A stretch of 28,494 bases of DNA from Coriobacteriia bacterium (GTDB taxonomy: Bacteria; Actinomycetota; Coriobacteriia; Coriobacteriales; Atopobiaceae). A model generated the notes under the pieces. The model ran no database searches, was not told the origin of the DNA, and worked only from the letters and a program-made list of their open reading frames with translations. Shown here in pieces: positions 15,214 to 23,815 of this stretch (positions are counted from its first letter, which is position 1; each line of letters opens with the position of its first letter). The stretch is taken from assembly GCA_003150175.1 (NCBI GenBank), contig QAKZ01000038.1, positions 54,547 to 83,040 of the forward strand, written 5' to 3'. The position numbers and the translations under genes are program-made.

Positions 15214-17271
15214 CTACCCGAGCGCGTCGGCCAGCGTGCGCAGCAGCTCCGCCGCGTCGATCGGCTTGGAGATGTGCCCGTTCATCCCCGCCTCGAAGGA
15301 CCGCTGCCGGTCTTCCTCGAAGGCGTTCGCCGTCATGGCGAAGATCGGCAGCTCAGCGGCGAAGTCGCTGCCGAGCGCGCGAATGGCGCGGGTCGCCTCG
15401 TAGCCGTTCATCACCGGCATCTGGATGTCCATGAGCACGAGGTCGAGCTCTCCTGGGCCGGACATACGCACCGCCTCGACGGCGTCCTGGCCGTCGCAGA
15501 CCGCTCGGACCGAGAACCCCGCCTCCTCAAGGATCTCTTGCGCGATCTCGCGATTGAGCTCGTTGTCCTCCACGAGCAGGACCTTCTTGCCCGCGAAGCC
15601 GACCGGCGCGCTCGTCTCGTCGGGCGCGGGCGCGACCTCGTAGGGGCGCGAGAGGATGTCTCGCAGATCGGACATAAAGAGGGGCTTCTCGCAGAACGCC
15701 GTCACTCCGGCCTCGCGCGCCTCGTCCTCGATGTCGGTCCAGTCGTAGGCCGTCAGGATGATGATCAGCTTGCTGTCGCCGATGACCTGGCGGATGCGGC
15801 GCACGGTCTCGATGCCATTCATGTCGGGCATGAGCCAGTCGATGATGTAGGCGTAGAACTCCTCGCCGATCTCGATGGCGTGCCGGGCGCGGATGACGGC
15901 TTCCTTGCCCGAGACCGTCCACTCGGAGCGCATGCCGATCTCGTGCAGCATGCCCGTGATGGAGAGGCATGTGTCGGTGTCGTCGTCGGCAACGAGCACG
16001 CGCAGGCCCTGGAGCTGGTCGATCTTCTCGTAGACCTTGTGCTCGCCGTTGAGCTTGAAGGTGAGGAAAACGTCGAACTCGCTGCCTTGGCCCTCGGCGC
16101 TCTTCACGCTGATCGTTCCGCCCATGAGGTCGACGATGTTCTTCGTGATGGCCATGCCGAGGCCCGTGCCCGGCACCCCCGAAGACGTCGCGCTCTCCTC
16201 GCGGGCGAACGACTCGAAGATGTGCTCCTGGAACTCAGGGGTCATCCCGATGCCGGTGTCGCGCACGATGAAGTGGTAGCTCGCGTAGCCCTCCGGCGCG
16301 CCCGTGACCTGCTTGATGCGCAGGCTGAGGGTGCCGCCGGTGCGGTTGAACTTGATGCCGTTGGAGAGGATGTTCAGGAGCACCTGCGTGAGGCGCAGCT
16401 TGTCCGCGACGATGTCCTCGTCGCGCACGTCGACGGTGTCGATGAGGAAGTCGAGCTGCTTGGAGACGATGTTCGGCTGGATGATGGTCCGCATGTCGTG
16501 GAGAAGGTCGGGCAGGTGCAGCGGCTTCTGCTCGATCTTCACCTTGCCGGACTCGATGCGGCTCATGTCGAGCACGTCGTTGATCAGGCTGAGCAGGTGC
16601 TCGCTCGAGGTGGCGATCTTCTTCAGGTACTCCTTGACCTTGGCCTCGTCGTCGACGTGCGAGGCGGCAAGCGTCGTAAAGCCGATGATGGCGTTCATGG
16701 GCGTCCGGATGTCGTGCGACATGTTGTTGAGGAAGCTCGTCTTTGCCTGGTTGGCGTACTGCGCGGAAAGAAGCGCCTCCTCGAGCTCGCGGCGGCCCTG
16801 CTCGACGCGCTCGCGCAGCTGCTCCTCGCGGTCCTCGAAGGTGCGGTCGAGCACGACTGCCAACGCGCGGACGTCGCCTGCCTCCTCACCGTCGTACATG
16901 TAGAGGTGCAGCTCGACGAGCATGGGCTCGTAGAGGGTCGACTTGGCCCAAAACTTGTGCCAAGCGTGTTTCTCGCCCGCGCGAAAGCGCCCCACCAGTC
17001 GATCCGTGTCGAGGAAGCCGAGGAGGTCGGCGCGCTCGTCGTCGGCGAGGTCATCGGCGAGCGCGCAGGCGACGTCGGATATCCTCGAGCCGTCGGTCAT
17101 GTGGATGTGCTCGACCACGCCGCGCGGCTCCGCGCCGGCGCCCGGCAACAGGGCCCCGCAGATGATGCCCCTCGTGAGGTCAGCCTCGAAGACGGCGTGC
17201 GCGCAGCAGGCGAGCGCCTGCTCGAGCGCATCGATCCTCTTTGTGTTGTTCGGTGTGCCCATGTATGCCAT
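15214..17271 (-). CDS. Hybrid sensor histidine kinase with two receiver domains
   Basis: The 685-residue product has an N-terminal sensor region (1-145) without membrane segments, resembling a PAS-like input. A short coiled coil (about 145-175) leads into the HisKA domain with H-box [17 protein letters not shown] (H186). The HATPase domain has an N-box around N304, G1 DTGIGM and G2 GTGLGM. Receiver 1 runs about 423-540 (phospho-Asp D478, K529) and receiver 2 about 562-685 (D615, K669). No DNA-binding output is present, so signalling must pass to another protein. ATG 17271 is chosen because a perfect TATAAT lies at 17300-17305, leaving a leader of about 20 nt; the ribosome binding site is weak. 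It is divergent from the CoA ligase-iorAB operon, so control of that operon is possible but unproven. Confidence 0.93.
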   Translation of the reverse strand: MAYMGTPNNTKRIDALEQALACCAHAVFEADLTRGIICGALLPGAGAEPRGVVEHIHMTDGSRISDVACALADDLADDERADLLGFLDTDRLVGRFRAGEKHAWHKFWAKSTLYEPMLVELHLYMYDGEEAGDVRALAVVLDRTFEDREEQLRERVEQGRRELEEALLSAQYANQAKTSFLNNMSHDIRTPMNAIIGFTTLAASHVDDEAKVKEYLKKIATSSEHLLSLINDVLDMSRIESGKVKIEQKPLHLPDLLHDMRTIIQPNIVSKQLDFLIDTVDVRDEDIVADKLRLTQVLLNILSNGIKFNRTGGTLSLRIKQVTGAPEGYASYHFIVRDTGIGMTPEFQEHIFESFAREESATSSGVPGTGLGMAITKNIVDLMGGTISVKSAEGQGSEFDVFLTFKLNGEHKVYEKIDQLQGLRVLVADDDTDTCLSITGMLHEIGMRSEWTVSGKEAVIRARHAIEIGEEFYAYIIDWLMPDMNGIETVRRIRQVIGDSKLIIILTAYDWTDIEDEAREAGVTAFCEKPLFMSDLRDILSRPYEVAPAPDETSAPVGFAGKKVLLVEDNELNREIAQEILEEAGFSVRAVCDGQDAVEAVRMSGPGELDLVLMDIQMPVMNGYEATRAIRALGSDFAAELPIFAMTANAFEEDRQRSFEAGMNGHISKPIDAAELLRTLADALG

Positions 17272-17299
17272 TCGGTCGCTCGTTTTGCCCAACCGGACA

Positions 17300-17305
17300 A
17301 TTATA
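17300..17305 (-). promoter_or_regulatory. -10 element of the hybrid kinase gene
   Basis: TATAAT is exact on the minus strand, 28 nt before the kinase ATG. The -35 region (TCGGGG at 17 nt) is poor, which would fit an activator-dependent promoter. Confidence 0.5.
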
Positions 17306-17313
17306 AGGTACGC

Positions 17314-17390
17314 GTGGCGGGCCCCCGACGCGAAATCCCGCCGGCGCATCGACCCCGCTGGCCGATGCGCCGCGGGGCACGGCCCGCCAC
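17314..17390. repeat. Nested inverted repeat in the divergent kinase/ligase promoter region
   Basis: The outer arms GTGGCGGGCC (17314-17323) and GGCCCGCCAC (17381-17390) are perfect complements. Inside them GGCGCATCG (17343-17351) pairs perfectly with CGATGCGCC (17363-17371). It lies just upstream of the kinase -10, and 60 bp before the ligase GTG. It could be an operator, a leader RNA structure or a repeat element. Confidence 0.6.
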
Positions 17391-17449
17391 CTGCATATGA
17401 TTGGGAAGTTGCGCGCCGAGGGGGCGCGCCTCGACTTTGGGGGAGCCAC

Positions 17450-19093
17450 GTGGACACCATCGTAGACATGCTGCGCGCCGACGCTGCGACGAGGCCGAGC
17501 GAGGTCGCGCTCGTCGAGGTCAACCCCGAGCGGCACGAGAACCGGCACATCACCTGGCGCGACTACGACCTCGTCGAGACTACCGACGAGGTCCCCTTCC
17601 GCCGCGAGATGACCTGGTCGGTCTTCGACGAGAAGGCCAACCGCTTCGCCAACCTCCTGCTCTCGCGCGGGGTGCGCCGCGACGACAAGGTCGCCATCCT
17701 GCTGTACAACTGCATCGAGTGGCTGCCTATCTACTTCGGCGCGCTCAAGACCGGCGCCGTCGTGGTGCCGCTCAACTTCCGCTACTCCTCCGACGAGATC
17801 GAGTACTGCCTCCAGAAGTCCGACGCGGACATCCTCGTCTTCGGCCCCGAGTTCATCGGGCGCGTCGAGGACATTATCCCGCGCATCCAGGCCGGCCGGC
17901 TCGTCTTCTATGTCGGCGACGACTGCCCCACCTGGGCCGAGCCCTACAGCGAGCTCACCTCTTTGTGCAGCTCGGCGGACCCGCGGGTCCCGCTCAAGCC
18001 GACGGACGAGGCGGCGATCTACTTCAGCTCGGGCACAACGGGCTTCCCCAAGGCCATCCTCCACGACCACGAGAGCCTGGCCCAGGCCGCCCAGATGGAG
18101 CAGGTCCACCACGGACAGACCGCCGACGACGTGTTCCTGTGCATCCCGCCGCTCTACCACACGGGCGCCTGTATGCACTGGATGGGGAGCCTGCTCGCGG
18201 GCGGGCGCGGCGTGCTGCTGCGCGGGGTCTCGCCCAAGACCATCCTGCAGACCGTCTCGGACGAACGCTGCACCATCGTCTGGCTGCTCGTCCCCTGGGC
18301 CCAGGACATTCTCACCGCCGTCGAGCAGGGCTCGGTCAACCTCGCCGACTACGAGCTCTCGCAGTGGCGCCTCATGCACATCGGCGCCCAGCCCGTGCCG
18401 AGGAGCCTCGTCGAGCGCTGGCTCGAGGTGTTCCCGGGCCAGCAGTACGACACGAACTACGGGCTCTCCGAGTCGATGGGCCCGGGCTGCGTGCACCTGG
18501 GCGTGGGCAACGTCGACCACGTGGGAGCCATCGGCGTGCCGGGGTACCGCTGGGAGGCCAAGGTCGTGGACGCCGGCGGCGCCGAGGTCGCCCAGGGCGA
18601 GGTCGGCGAGCTCTGCGTGCGCGGGCCCGGCCTCATGGAGTGCTACTACAAGGACCCCGAGGCCACCTCCGAGGCGCTCGTCGACGGCTGGCTGCGCACC
18701 GGCGACATGGCCCGCCAGGACGCCGAGGGGTTCTACTGGCTCGTCGACAGAAAGAAGGACGTCATCATCACGGGCGGCGAGAACCTCTACCCCGTCCAGA
18801 TCGAGGACTACCTCATGGGCCACCCCGGCATCCAGGACGTGGCCGTCATCGGCCTTCCCGACGAGCGCCTGGGCGAGGTTGCCTGCGCCGTCGTCGAGGT
18901 GAAGCCCGGCTGGGAGGAGCGCCTGGGCGAGGCCGCGCTCGACGAGTTCTGCCTGGGGCTTCCGCGCTACAAGCGCCCGCGGCGCTGGATATTCGCGCCC
19001 GTCCCGCGCAACCCCACCGGCAAGATCGAGAAGCCCCTCCTGCGCGAGAGGTACGGAACGAAATCCCTGGTAGACTACGAGAACCGCCGCTAG
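17450..19093 (+). CDS. AMP-forming acyl/aryl-CoA ligase
   Basis: This 547-residue ANL-superfamily enzyme activates a carboxylic acid through an acyl-AMP to its CoA thioester. Visible motifs are the P-loop [12 protein letters not shown] (191-202), [10 protein letters not shown] (A5), [22 protein letters not shown] (A7-A8 hinge), [12 protein letters not shown], and the catalytic Lys in PTGKIEKP (K525). The start is GTG 17450 with GGGGGAG 4 nt upstream; the frame extends far upstream into the divergent kinase and is false there. It is first in an operon with iorA (46 nt gap) and iorB. Substrate is inferred from context as an arylacetate such as phenylacetate or indoleacetate, but fatty acids cannot be excluded. 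Confidence 0.88.
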   Translation: MDTIVDMLRADAATRPSEVALVEVNPERHENRHITWRDYDLVETTDEVPFRREMTWSVFDEKANRFANLLLSRGVRRDDKVAILLYNCIEWLPIYFGALKTGAVVVPLNFRYSSDEIEYCLQKSDADILVFGPEFIGRVEDIIPRIQAGRLVFYVGDDCPTWAEPYSELTSLCSSADPRVPLKPTDEAAIYFSSGTTGFPKAILHDHESLAQAAQMEQVHHGQTADDVFLCIPPLYHTGACMHWMGSLLAGGRGVLLRGVSPKTILQTVSDERCTIVWLLVPWAQDILTAVEQGSVNLADYELSQWRLMHIGAQPVPRSLVERWLEVFPGQQYDTNYGLSESMGPGCVHLGVGNVDHVGAIGVPGYRWEAKVVDAGGAEVAQGEVGELCVRGPGLMECYYKDPEATSEALVDGWLRTGDMARQDAEGFYWLVDRKKDVIITGGENLYPVQIEDYLMGHPGIQDVAVIGLPDERLGEVACAVVEVKPGWEERLGEAALDEFCLGLPRYKRPRRWIFAPVPRNPTGKIEKPLLRERYGTKSLVDYENRR

Positions 19094-19139
19094 TCTGGCG
19101 AGCTTCAGGCAAGCGGGCACGATTGGAGAGGAGAAGCAC

Positions 19140-20906
19140 ATGCAGCTTCTGAGCGGAAACGAGGCGATCGCCCAGGGCGTCTGGGAGGCGGGCTGCTCCG
19201 TGGGGTCCGGCTATCCCGGCACCCCGTCCACGGAGGCCCTGGAGAACCTGGTCCGGAAGGACGGCGTCTACTGCGAGTGGGCGCCCAACGAGAAGGTCGG
19301 CCTCGAGGTCTCGCTGGGCGCGGCGATGGGCGGCGTGCGCGCGCTCGCGGCGATGAAGCACGTCGGCCTGAACGTCGCGGCGGACCCCTTCATGAGCGCG
19401 GCGAACACCGGCGTGAACGGCGGCCTCGTACTGCTGGTCGCAGACGACCCGTCCTGCTACTCTTCCCAGAACGAGCAGGACTCGCGCTACTACGCGAGCT
19501 TCGCGCGCGTGCCGTGCCTGGATCCCTGCGACTCGCAGGAGGCCTACGAGATGGCCAAGCTCTCCTTCGGGCTCTCTGAGCGCTTCGACACCCCCGTCAT
19601 GTTGCACGAGACCATGCGCGTGGCGCACACGCGCACCATGGTCGACGTCGCGGGCGAGCGCGCCGAGGTCGAGCCGCGCCCCTACGAGAGCCGCATCGGC
19701 AAGTACGTGATGATGCCTGCCAACGCCGTGCGTCGCCGCGCGGCGACCGACGAGCGCGAGGACGCGCTCGTCACCTTCGCGGAAAAGACCGACCTCAACC
19801 GCATCGAGATGCGCGACCGCTCCGTCGGCGTCATCTGCGCGGGCGCGCTCTATACCCACGTGCGCGAGGCCCTGCCCGAGGCCTCCGTGCTCAAGCTCGG
19901 CCTCACCTGGCCGCTGCCGCCGGCGAAGATCGCCGAGTTCGCCGCCTCCGTGGACGAGCTCTACGTGATCGAGGAGACCTGCACCTACTTCACCGAGAAG
20001 GTCCGCGCCATGGGCGTGCGCGTCAGCGCCCCGCCAGCAGGGCCGCTCCCCCGCGGCGGCGAGATCCGCCCCGCGCACATCCGCGCCGCCTTCGGCCTCG
20101 CCGAGCCTCCCCACCCCGCCGCCGCACGCGACCTGCCCGCGCGCCCGCCGGCGTTCTGCGCCGGCTGCCCGCACCGCCTCGTCTACGTGCAGCTGCGCGA
20201 GATGAACGCCATCGTGACGGGCGACATCGGCTGCTACACGCTGGGCGCCGTCGCGCCCTACCGCGCGGTCGACTCCGTCATCGACATGGGGGCTTCTTTG
20301 TCCATGGCGCACGGCATGGAGCTCGCGGGCGCGGGCGAGCGAACGGGACGCCCCGTGGTCGGCGTCATCGGCGACTCGACCTTCGCGCACTCCGGCATCA
20401 CGAGCCTGCTCGGCACCATCTACAACGGCGGCAAGGGCACCCTGTGCATCCTGGACAACCGCACCACGGCCATGACGGGCGCACAGGGCAACCCCGTGAA
20501 CGGCGTCACGCTGGACGAGCAGGCGCGCGGGGTCTCGCCGCTCGACGTGTCGGCGGGACGCTCGCTCGACATCGCGGCGCTCTGCCGCGCGATGGGCGTC
20601 GACGAGGTCGTGGAGGTGGACTCGCAGGACGCCGCGCAGATCCGGCGCGCACTCGAGGAGGCGGTCGCGCACACCGACAAGCTCTCCGTCGTCGTGTTCC
20701 GCTCGCCGTGCCGCCTGATCGACCGGACGCGGCGCCCGCGGCCCGTGATCGAGGGCTGCCAGGGGTGCGGCACCTGCATCCAGATCGGATGCCCGGCCCT
20801 CGGCCGCGACGAGGACGAGCTCGCCGTCATCGACCCCAACCAGTGCATCGGCTGCGGCCAGTGCGTCCAGTCCTGCCCCTTCGGCTGCATCCAGGAAGGT
20901 GAGTAG
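19140..20906 (+). CDS. iorA: Indolepyruvate:ferredoxin oxidoreductase, alpha subunit
   Basis: This 588-residue catalytic subunit oxidatively decarboxylates aryl-2-oxoacids (indolepyruvate, phenylpyruvate, hydroxyphenylpyruvate) to aryl-acetyl-CoA while reducing ferredoxin. The N-terminal pyrimidine-binding domain has GYPGTPSTE. The TPP site is in the C-terminal half (GDIGCYTLG and GVIGDSTFAHSGI...N). Two [4Fe-4S] clusters lie at the end: C540-x2-C-x2-C-x4-C551-P and C569-x2-C-x2-C-x3-C579-P, the first with the slightly longer spacing usual in this family. GGAGAGGAG lies 6 nt before ATG 19140. It is followed by iorB with 1 nt between stop and ATG. Length and all motifs are intact. Confidence 0.96.
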   Translation: MQLLSGNEAIAQGVWEAGCSVGSGYPGTPSTEALENLVRKDGVYCEWAPNEKVGLEVSLGAAMGGVRALAAMKHVGLNVAADPFMSAANTGVNGGLVLLVADDPSCYSSQNEQDSRYYASFARVPCLDPCDSQEAYEMAKLSFGLSERFDTPVMLHETMRVAHTRTMVDVAGERAEVEPRPYESRIGKYVMMPANAVRRRAATDEREDALVTFAEKTDLNRIEMRDRSVGVICAGALYTHVREALPEASVLKLGLTWPLPPAKIAEFAASVDELYVIEETCTYFTEKVRAMGVRVSAPPAGPLPRGGEIRPAHIRAAFGLAEPPHPAAARDLPARPPAFCAGCPHRLVYVQLREMNAIVTGDIGCYTLGAVAPYRAVDSVIDMGASLSMAHGMELAGAGERTGRPVVGVIGDSTFAHSGITSLLGTIYNGGKGTLCILDNRTTAMTGAQGNPVNGVTLDEQARGVSPLDVSAGRSLDIAALCRAMGVDEVVEVDSQDAAQIRRALEEAVAHTDKLSVVVFRSPCRLIDRTRRPRPVIEGCQGCGTCIQIGCPALGRDEDELAVIDPNQCIGCGQCVQSCPFGCIQEGE

Positions 20907-20907
20907 C

Positions 20908-21549
20908 ATGCCTCACTTCACAGCTAGCGAGAAAAGCGCCGAGGTGGTCTCCTCCGGCGAGAAGGTCCAGCTCGACGGCACCCTGACCGTGCTGCTCGTG
21001 GGCGTGGGCGGCCAGGGGACGATCCTGGCGGGGTCGCTTCTCGCCATGGCCGCCGCCGACGCCGGCCTCGACGTCAAGGTGTCCGAGATCCACGGCATGA
21101 GCCAGCGCGGGGGGTCGGTGTCGACCGTCGTGCGCATGGGGCGCAAGGTCGAGTCGATGGTGGCCGACCCCGGCTGCGCCGACGTCGTCGTGGCCTTCGA
21201 GGCCGTCGAGGCCCTGCGAGCCCAGGACTACCTGCACGAGGGCGGCAAGATGTTCGTGAACGACGAGGTCATCGTCCCCGTGAGCGTGTCCATCGGCACC
21301 TTCGAGATGCCCGAGGACGTCGACGCGCGCCTGGCCGAGCTCGGCGCTGTGCGCGTTCCCGCCGGCAGGATCGCGCGCGAGGTCGGAAGCCCCCGCAGCA
21401 CGAACGTCGTGCTCGTGGGCGCGCTCTCCACGGCGCTGCCCTTCTCGGCGGCGGACTGGGAGGACGCGATCGCGCGCCGCGTGCCGCCCAAGACCGTGGA
21501 GGCCAACCTCGAGGCCTTCCGCCGCGGGCGGGCCGCCGCTCTGGCGTAA
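20908..21549 (+). CDS. iorB: Indolepyruvate:ferredoxin oxidoreductase, beta subunit
   Basis: This 213-residue gamma-type oxidoreductase subunit completes the IorAB enzyme. Family marks are GVGGQGTILAG near residue 31, SEIHGMSQRGGSVSTVVR, and the C-terminal GALSTALPF with the VPPKTVEANLEAFRRG helix. ATG 20908 is chosen because AGGAAGG lies 8 nt upstream, inside the last iorA codons; the in-frame GTG at 20899 overlaps that site. The region before GVGGQ (about 28 residues) is slightly longer than usual. The operon ends here, with a repeat-derived terminator from 21599. Confidence 0.95.
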   Translation: MPHFTASEKSAEVVSSGEKVQLDGTLTVLLVGVGGQGTILAGSLLAMAAADAGLDVKVSEIHGMSQRGGSVSTVVRMGRKVESMVADPGCADVVVAFEAVEALRAQDYLHEGGKMFVNDEVIVPVSVSIGTFEMPEDVDARLAELGAVRVPAGRIAREVGSPRSTNVVLVGALSTALPFSAADWEDAIARRVPPKTVEANLEAFRRGRAAALA

Positions 21550-21598
21550 AGGGGGCTTGCATCGCGGGTCGCCCAACGGGGCGGGCCTGCGAGAGAAT

Positions 21599-21661
21599 CG
21601 GGGACCGTCGGTAACGCTGCACCGGAATCCGGGAGTGTCGGTACCGACGGTCCCCGTTTTT
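21599..21661 (+). terminator. Repeat-derived terminator of the ligase-iorAB operon
   Basis: CGGGGACCGTCGGTA (21599-21613) is perfectly complementary to 21642-21656, followed by TTTTT (21657-21661), 50 nt after iorB. The loop is 28 nt. Both arms are copies of the 25-bp repeat. A smaller backup hairpin of the same family with a T5 tail lies at 21723-21755. Confidence 0.7.
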
Positions 21662-21820
21662 GGTGAAGGCGCTACCGACAGTCCCTGATTCTGGTGAGAA
21701 GTGCACCTCTTTGCACCAGAATCCCGGGGTGTCGGTACCGATGGTCCGGGTTTTTCGTGCGCGCGTTACCGACGGTCCGCGATTCCGGTGCGGATTTACC
21801 GACGGTCCGCGATTCCGGCG
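21599..21820. repeat. Cluster of about eight copies of a 25-bp repeat in both orientations
   Basis: The unit core is TACCGACGGTCCGCGATTC, usually followed by YGGTG. Forward copies start near 21641, 21672, 21735, 21766 and 21796. Reverse copies lie near 21599-21613, 21624-21645 and 21714-21739. The last two forward copies are 30 bp apart and nearly identical. Two forward/reverse pairs abut at a GGTACC centre. Spacing is irregular and orientation mixed, unlike CRISPR. Confidence 0.85.
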
Positions 21821-21852
21821 TGGCCTCAGCGAGCCAATCGGCCCGCAGGAAC

Positions 21853-21908
21853 AAAAAAACAGCGACCCTCGAAGACGGGGCATGGCAAGGCCGTCTTCGA
21901 GGGTCGCT
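21853..21908 (-). terminator. Strong minus-strand intrinsic terminator (end of mod-moa operon)
   Basis: AGCGACCCTCGAAGACGG (21861-21878) is perfectly complementary to 21891-21908, with a 12-nt loop. On the minus strand it is followed by G then T7 (21853-21859). It would terminate the molybdenum operon about 180 nt past mogA, or a separate short transcript. Confidence 0.88.
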
Positions 21909-22086
21909 CGAGGGGTACCTGCGGCTTCGCGCGGGGGCGCGTCGGGGCTCAACCGATCGTCGCAGGCTATAAAGGGAGCACGCGCGGTTTCCATCTGTTC
22001 CTCGCTTGCTGACTATATGTTAGCCCGCCTTACTAATTGTAAGGACGTCAATCTTCGGCTATCCACGAACGGTTGAAATCGAGCGG

Positions 22087-22602
22087 TCAACGGCTTCCCT
22101 CGGCCTCCGCCGCGCAATCCGCCTGCCCGCCGCGGAGCATCCGCAGGCCATGGTCGAGCGAGCCGATGACGGCCTCGACGTTCTCGGTCGCGGCCTTGGG
22201 GCTGCCCGGCAGGTTGACGACGAGCGTGCGCCCGACGATGCCCGCCACCTCGCGGGAAAGACAGGCCCGCGGGGTGATCCCCATCGACGCGGCACGCATG
22301 GCCTCGGGAATCCCCGGCGCCATGCGCTCGCACACGGCGGCCGTGGCCTCCGGCGTCACGTCGCGCGGCGAGAAGCCCGTCCCGCCCGTCGTGAGCACGA
22401 GCGCGACGTCGGCCGCGGCCTGCTCGCGCAGCGCCGCCTCGATCTGCTCACGCTCGTCGGGCACGATCGCCGTGGCGACGACCTCGTAGCCGCGGGCGCG
22501 CAGCAGCTCGGCGAGCGCAGGGCCGCTCGCGTCCTCGCGCTCGCCGCGCGCCCCGCGGTCGCTCACCGTGATCACCGCGGCGGTGTACTTCTCTTCGCTC
22601 AT
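22087..22602 (-). CDS. mogA: Molybdopterin adenylyltransferase (MogA/MoaB family)
   Basis: This cytoplasmic enzyme adenylates molybdopterin before metal insertion. The 171-residue product has ITVSDRGARGEREDASGP near the N-terminus, the MPT-binding TTGGTGFSPRDVTPEAT (71-87) and VNLPGSPKA (about 137-145). These are the family hallmarks, including the Asp in RDVTPE. AAGGAGG lies 8 nt before ATG 22602. It is the last gene of the molybdenum operon, 60 nt after the moeA-like gene. MogA and MoaB cannot be separated with certainty by eye; the function is the same. Confidence 0.92.
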   Translation of the reverse strand: MSEEKYTAAVITVSDRGARGEREDASGPALAELLRARGYEVVATAIVPDEREQIEAALREQAAADVALVLTTGGTGFSPRDVTPEATAAVCERMAPGIPEAMRAASMGITPRACLSREVAGIVGRTLVVNLPGSPKAATENVEAVIGSLDHGLRMLRGGQADCAAEAEGSR

Positions 22603-22662
22603 GGATCGAACCTCCTTGTGGTGAAGCGAGAAAACCCGCCTTCTTCTTTGAATGGTCCCGCG

Positions 22663-23739
22663 CTACTTGCCGAAGGGGCAAAGCGGGAAGGTACAGGGCT
22701 TGCAGCCGAGGCACAGGCCGCCCTCCCCCATCACGACGAAGTCGCGCTTGGTCAACGGCACGCCGGCGGCCACGCGCGGGAGCACGAGGTCGAGGACGGT
22801 AGCCTTGTTATACATGGCGCAGCCGGGCACGCCGAGCACCGGGACGGGGGCCTTCTTGCCAGACGGACCGGCGGCGCCACCGGCGGCGCCTTCCGCGCAA
22901 TCATCGTCGAAGTAGCCCACGAGCAGCATCGCGCCGGGGAGCACGGGGCTGCCGTAGGTGACGATGCGGGCGCCCGCGCGCTTGATGGCGCCGGGGGTGT
23001 TGTCGTCGGGGTCCACGCTCATGCCGCCCGTGCACACGATGAGGTCGACGCCGGCGGCGCGGGCTTCGTCGATGGCGGCCACGACGTCAGGGGTCTCGTC
23101 TCCGGGCTTGACGGTAAGGGCGACCTCGATGCCGTACTCTGCGAGCTTGCGCACGATGACGGGCGTGAACGCGTCCTCGATGAGCCCGCTCGCGACCTCG
23201 GAGCCGGTCGCGATGACGGCCGCGGTCCTCGCCGTGAAGGGCCTGACTTCGAGCAGCGGCTCGTCGCCGCCCGCGCGCTCGGCGGCCTCGAGGACCTCCT
23301 CGCGCACGACGAGCGGGATCACGCGTGTGCCGGCAAGCGCGTCGCCCTCGCGGACCGCGAAGCCGCCCTTGCGCGTGGCAACCATGACCTCGTCGGTGGC
23401 GTTGACCGCCATGAGGCGCTCGGAGTTGACCAGGAGCACGCCGTCGGTCGCGGCCTTGATGCCGATCTTTCCCTCGGAGGGCTCGCCGGCGGCAACGGTC
23501 CCCGGCCCCAGGCACAGGGCCGCGAGCCGGCGCGCCGCATCGTTCTCGTGCACCATGCCCTGCTCGAGCTCCCAGACGTAGAGGTTGACCTTGCCCATGC
23601 TCAGCAGCACGGGGATGTCCTCCTCACGGACCACATGGCCCTTCTTGAAGCGCGGGCCCTTTGTCTGGCCGGGAATGATTTGTGTCATGTCTTGGCACAA
23701 CACCTGTCCAACTGCGTCTTCGGTGCGAATCGTCTTCAT
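22663..23739 (-). CDS. MoeA-like molybdopterin-binding protein with Cys-rich tail
   Basis: This 358-residue protein is related to the molybdopterin-binding domain of MoeA/MogA. The central and C-terminal part has IVCTGGMSVDPDDNTPGAI, GSPVLPGAMLLVG and VLGVPGCAMYNKATVLDLVLPRV. The N-terminal part (MKTIRTEDAVGQVLCQDMTQI) is shorter than that of classical MoeA. The C-terminus ends in CLGCKPCTFPLCPFGK (C343, C346, C349, C354), a possible metal or Fe-S site. It probably acts in Mo insertion or cofactor handling. A Gly/Ala/Lys-rich insertion (AGGAAGPSGKKAP) lies before the VLGVPG segment. AGGAGAGAG lies directly before ATG 23739. A true MoeA may be encoded elsewhere. Confidence 0.85.
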   Translation of the reverse strand: MKTIRTEDAVGQVLCQDMTQIIPGQTKGPRFKKGHVVREEDIPVLLSMGKVNLYVWELEQGMVHENDAARRLAALCLGPGTVAAGEPSEGKIGIKAATDGVLLVNSERLMAVNATDEVMVATRKGGFAVREGDALAGTRVIPLVVREEVLEAAERAGGDEPLLEVRPFTARTAAVIATGSEVASGLIEDAFTPVIVRKLAEYGIEVALTVKPGDETPDVVAAIDEARAAGVDLIVCTGGMSVDPDDNTPGAIKRAGARIVTYGSPVLPGAMLLVGYFDDDCAEGAAGGAAGPSGKKAPVPVLGVPGCAMYNKATVLDLVLPRVAAGVPLTKRDFVVMGEGGLCLGCKPCTFPLCPFGK

Positions 23740-23752
23740 TTCTCTCTCCTAA

Positions 23753-23783
23753 ATGACGAAAAGGGACAGTCCCTTTTCGTCAT
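23753..23783. repeat. 31-bp palindromic repeat, copy 3
   Basis: Perfect palindrome ATGACGAAAAGGGAC-A-GTCCCTTTTCGTCAT with 15-bp arms. It sits between moaC/MOSC and the moeA-like gene, inside the operon, about 14 bp from the moeA-like start codon and immediately upstream of its ribosome binding site. Confidence 0.88.
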
Positions 23784-23815
23784 CGCGAAGAAGGGCCGCC
23801 CCGTTGCTCATTGCG

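Larger units (their letters stand above)
21550..22086. other. Gene-free 537-bp convergent intergenic region
   Basis: It lies between iorB (plus) and mogA (minus). It contains a cluster of 25-bp repeats (21599-21820), two repeat-derived plus-strand terminators, a strong minus-strand terminator (21853-21908), and about 175 bp of unassigned, more AT-rich DNA. The last includes the inverted repeat CCTTAC/GTAAGG (22028-22044) and a TATAGT hexamer on the minus strand. Open frames crossing the repeats encode only repeat-derived peptides. Confidence 0.7.

Noticed and set aside
21599..21820. CRISPR array
   Set aside because: Copies are in both orientations, spacing varies, arms are imperfect and no cas genes are near.
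21660..22076. Plus- and minus-strand frames coding repeated VRDSG/ESRTVG-like peptides
   Set aside because: These are translations of the intergenic 25-bp repeat; no ribosome binding site or conserved domain.
22603..22662. Molybdenum-cofactor riboswitch or ModE site within the mod-moa operon
   Set aside because: No recognisable ModE palindrome or Moco-RNA structure in the gaps visible; the true operon leader is beyond the right edge.
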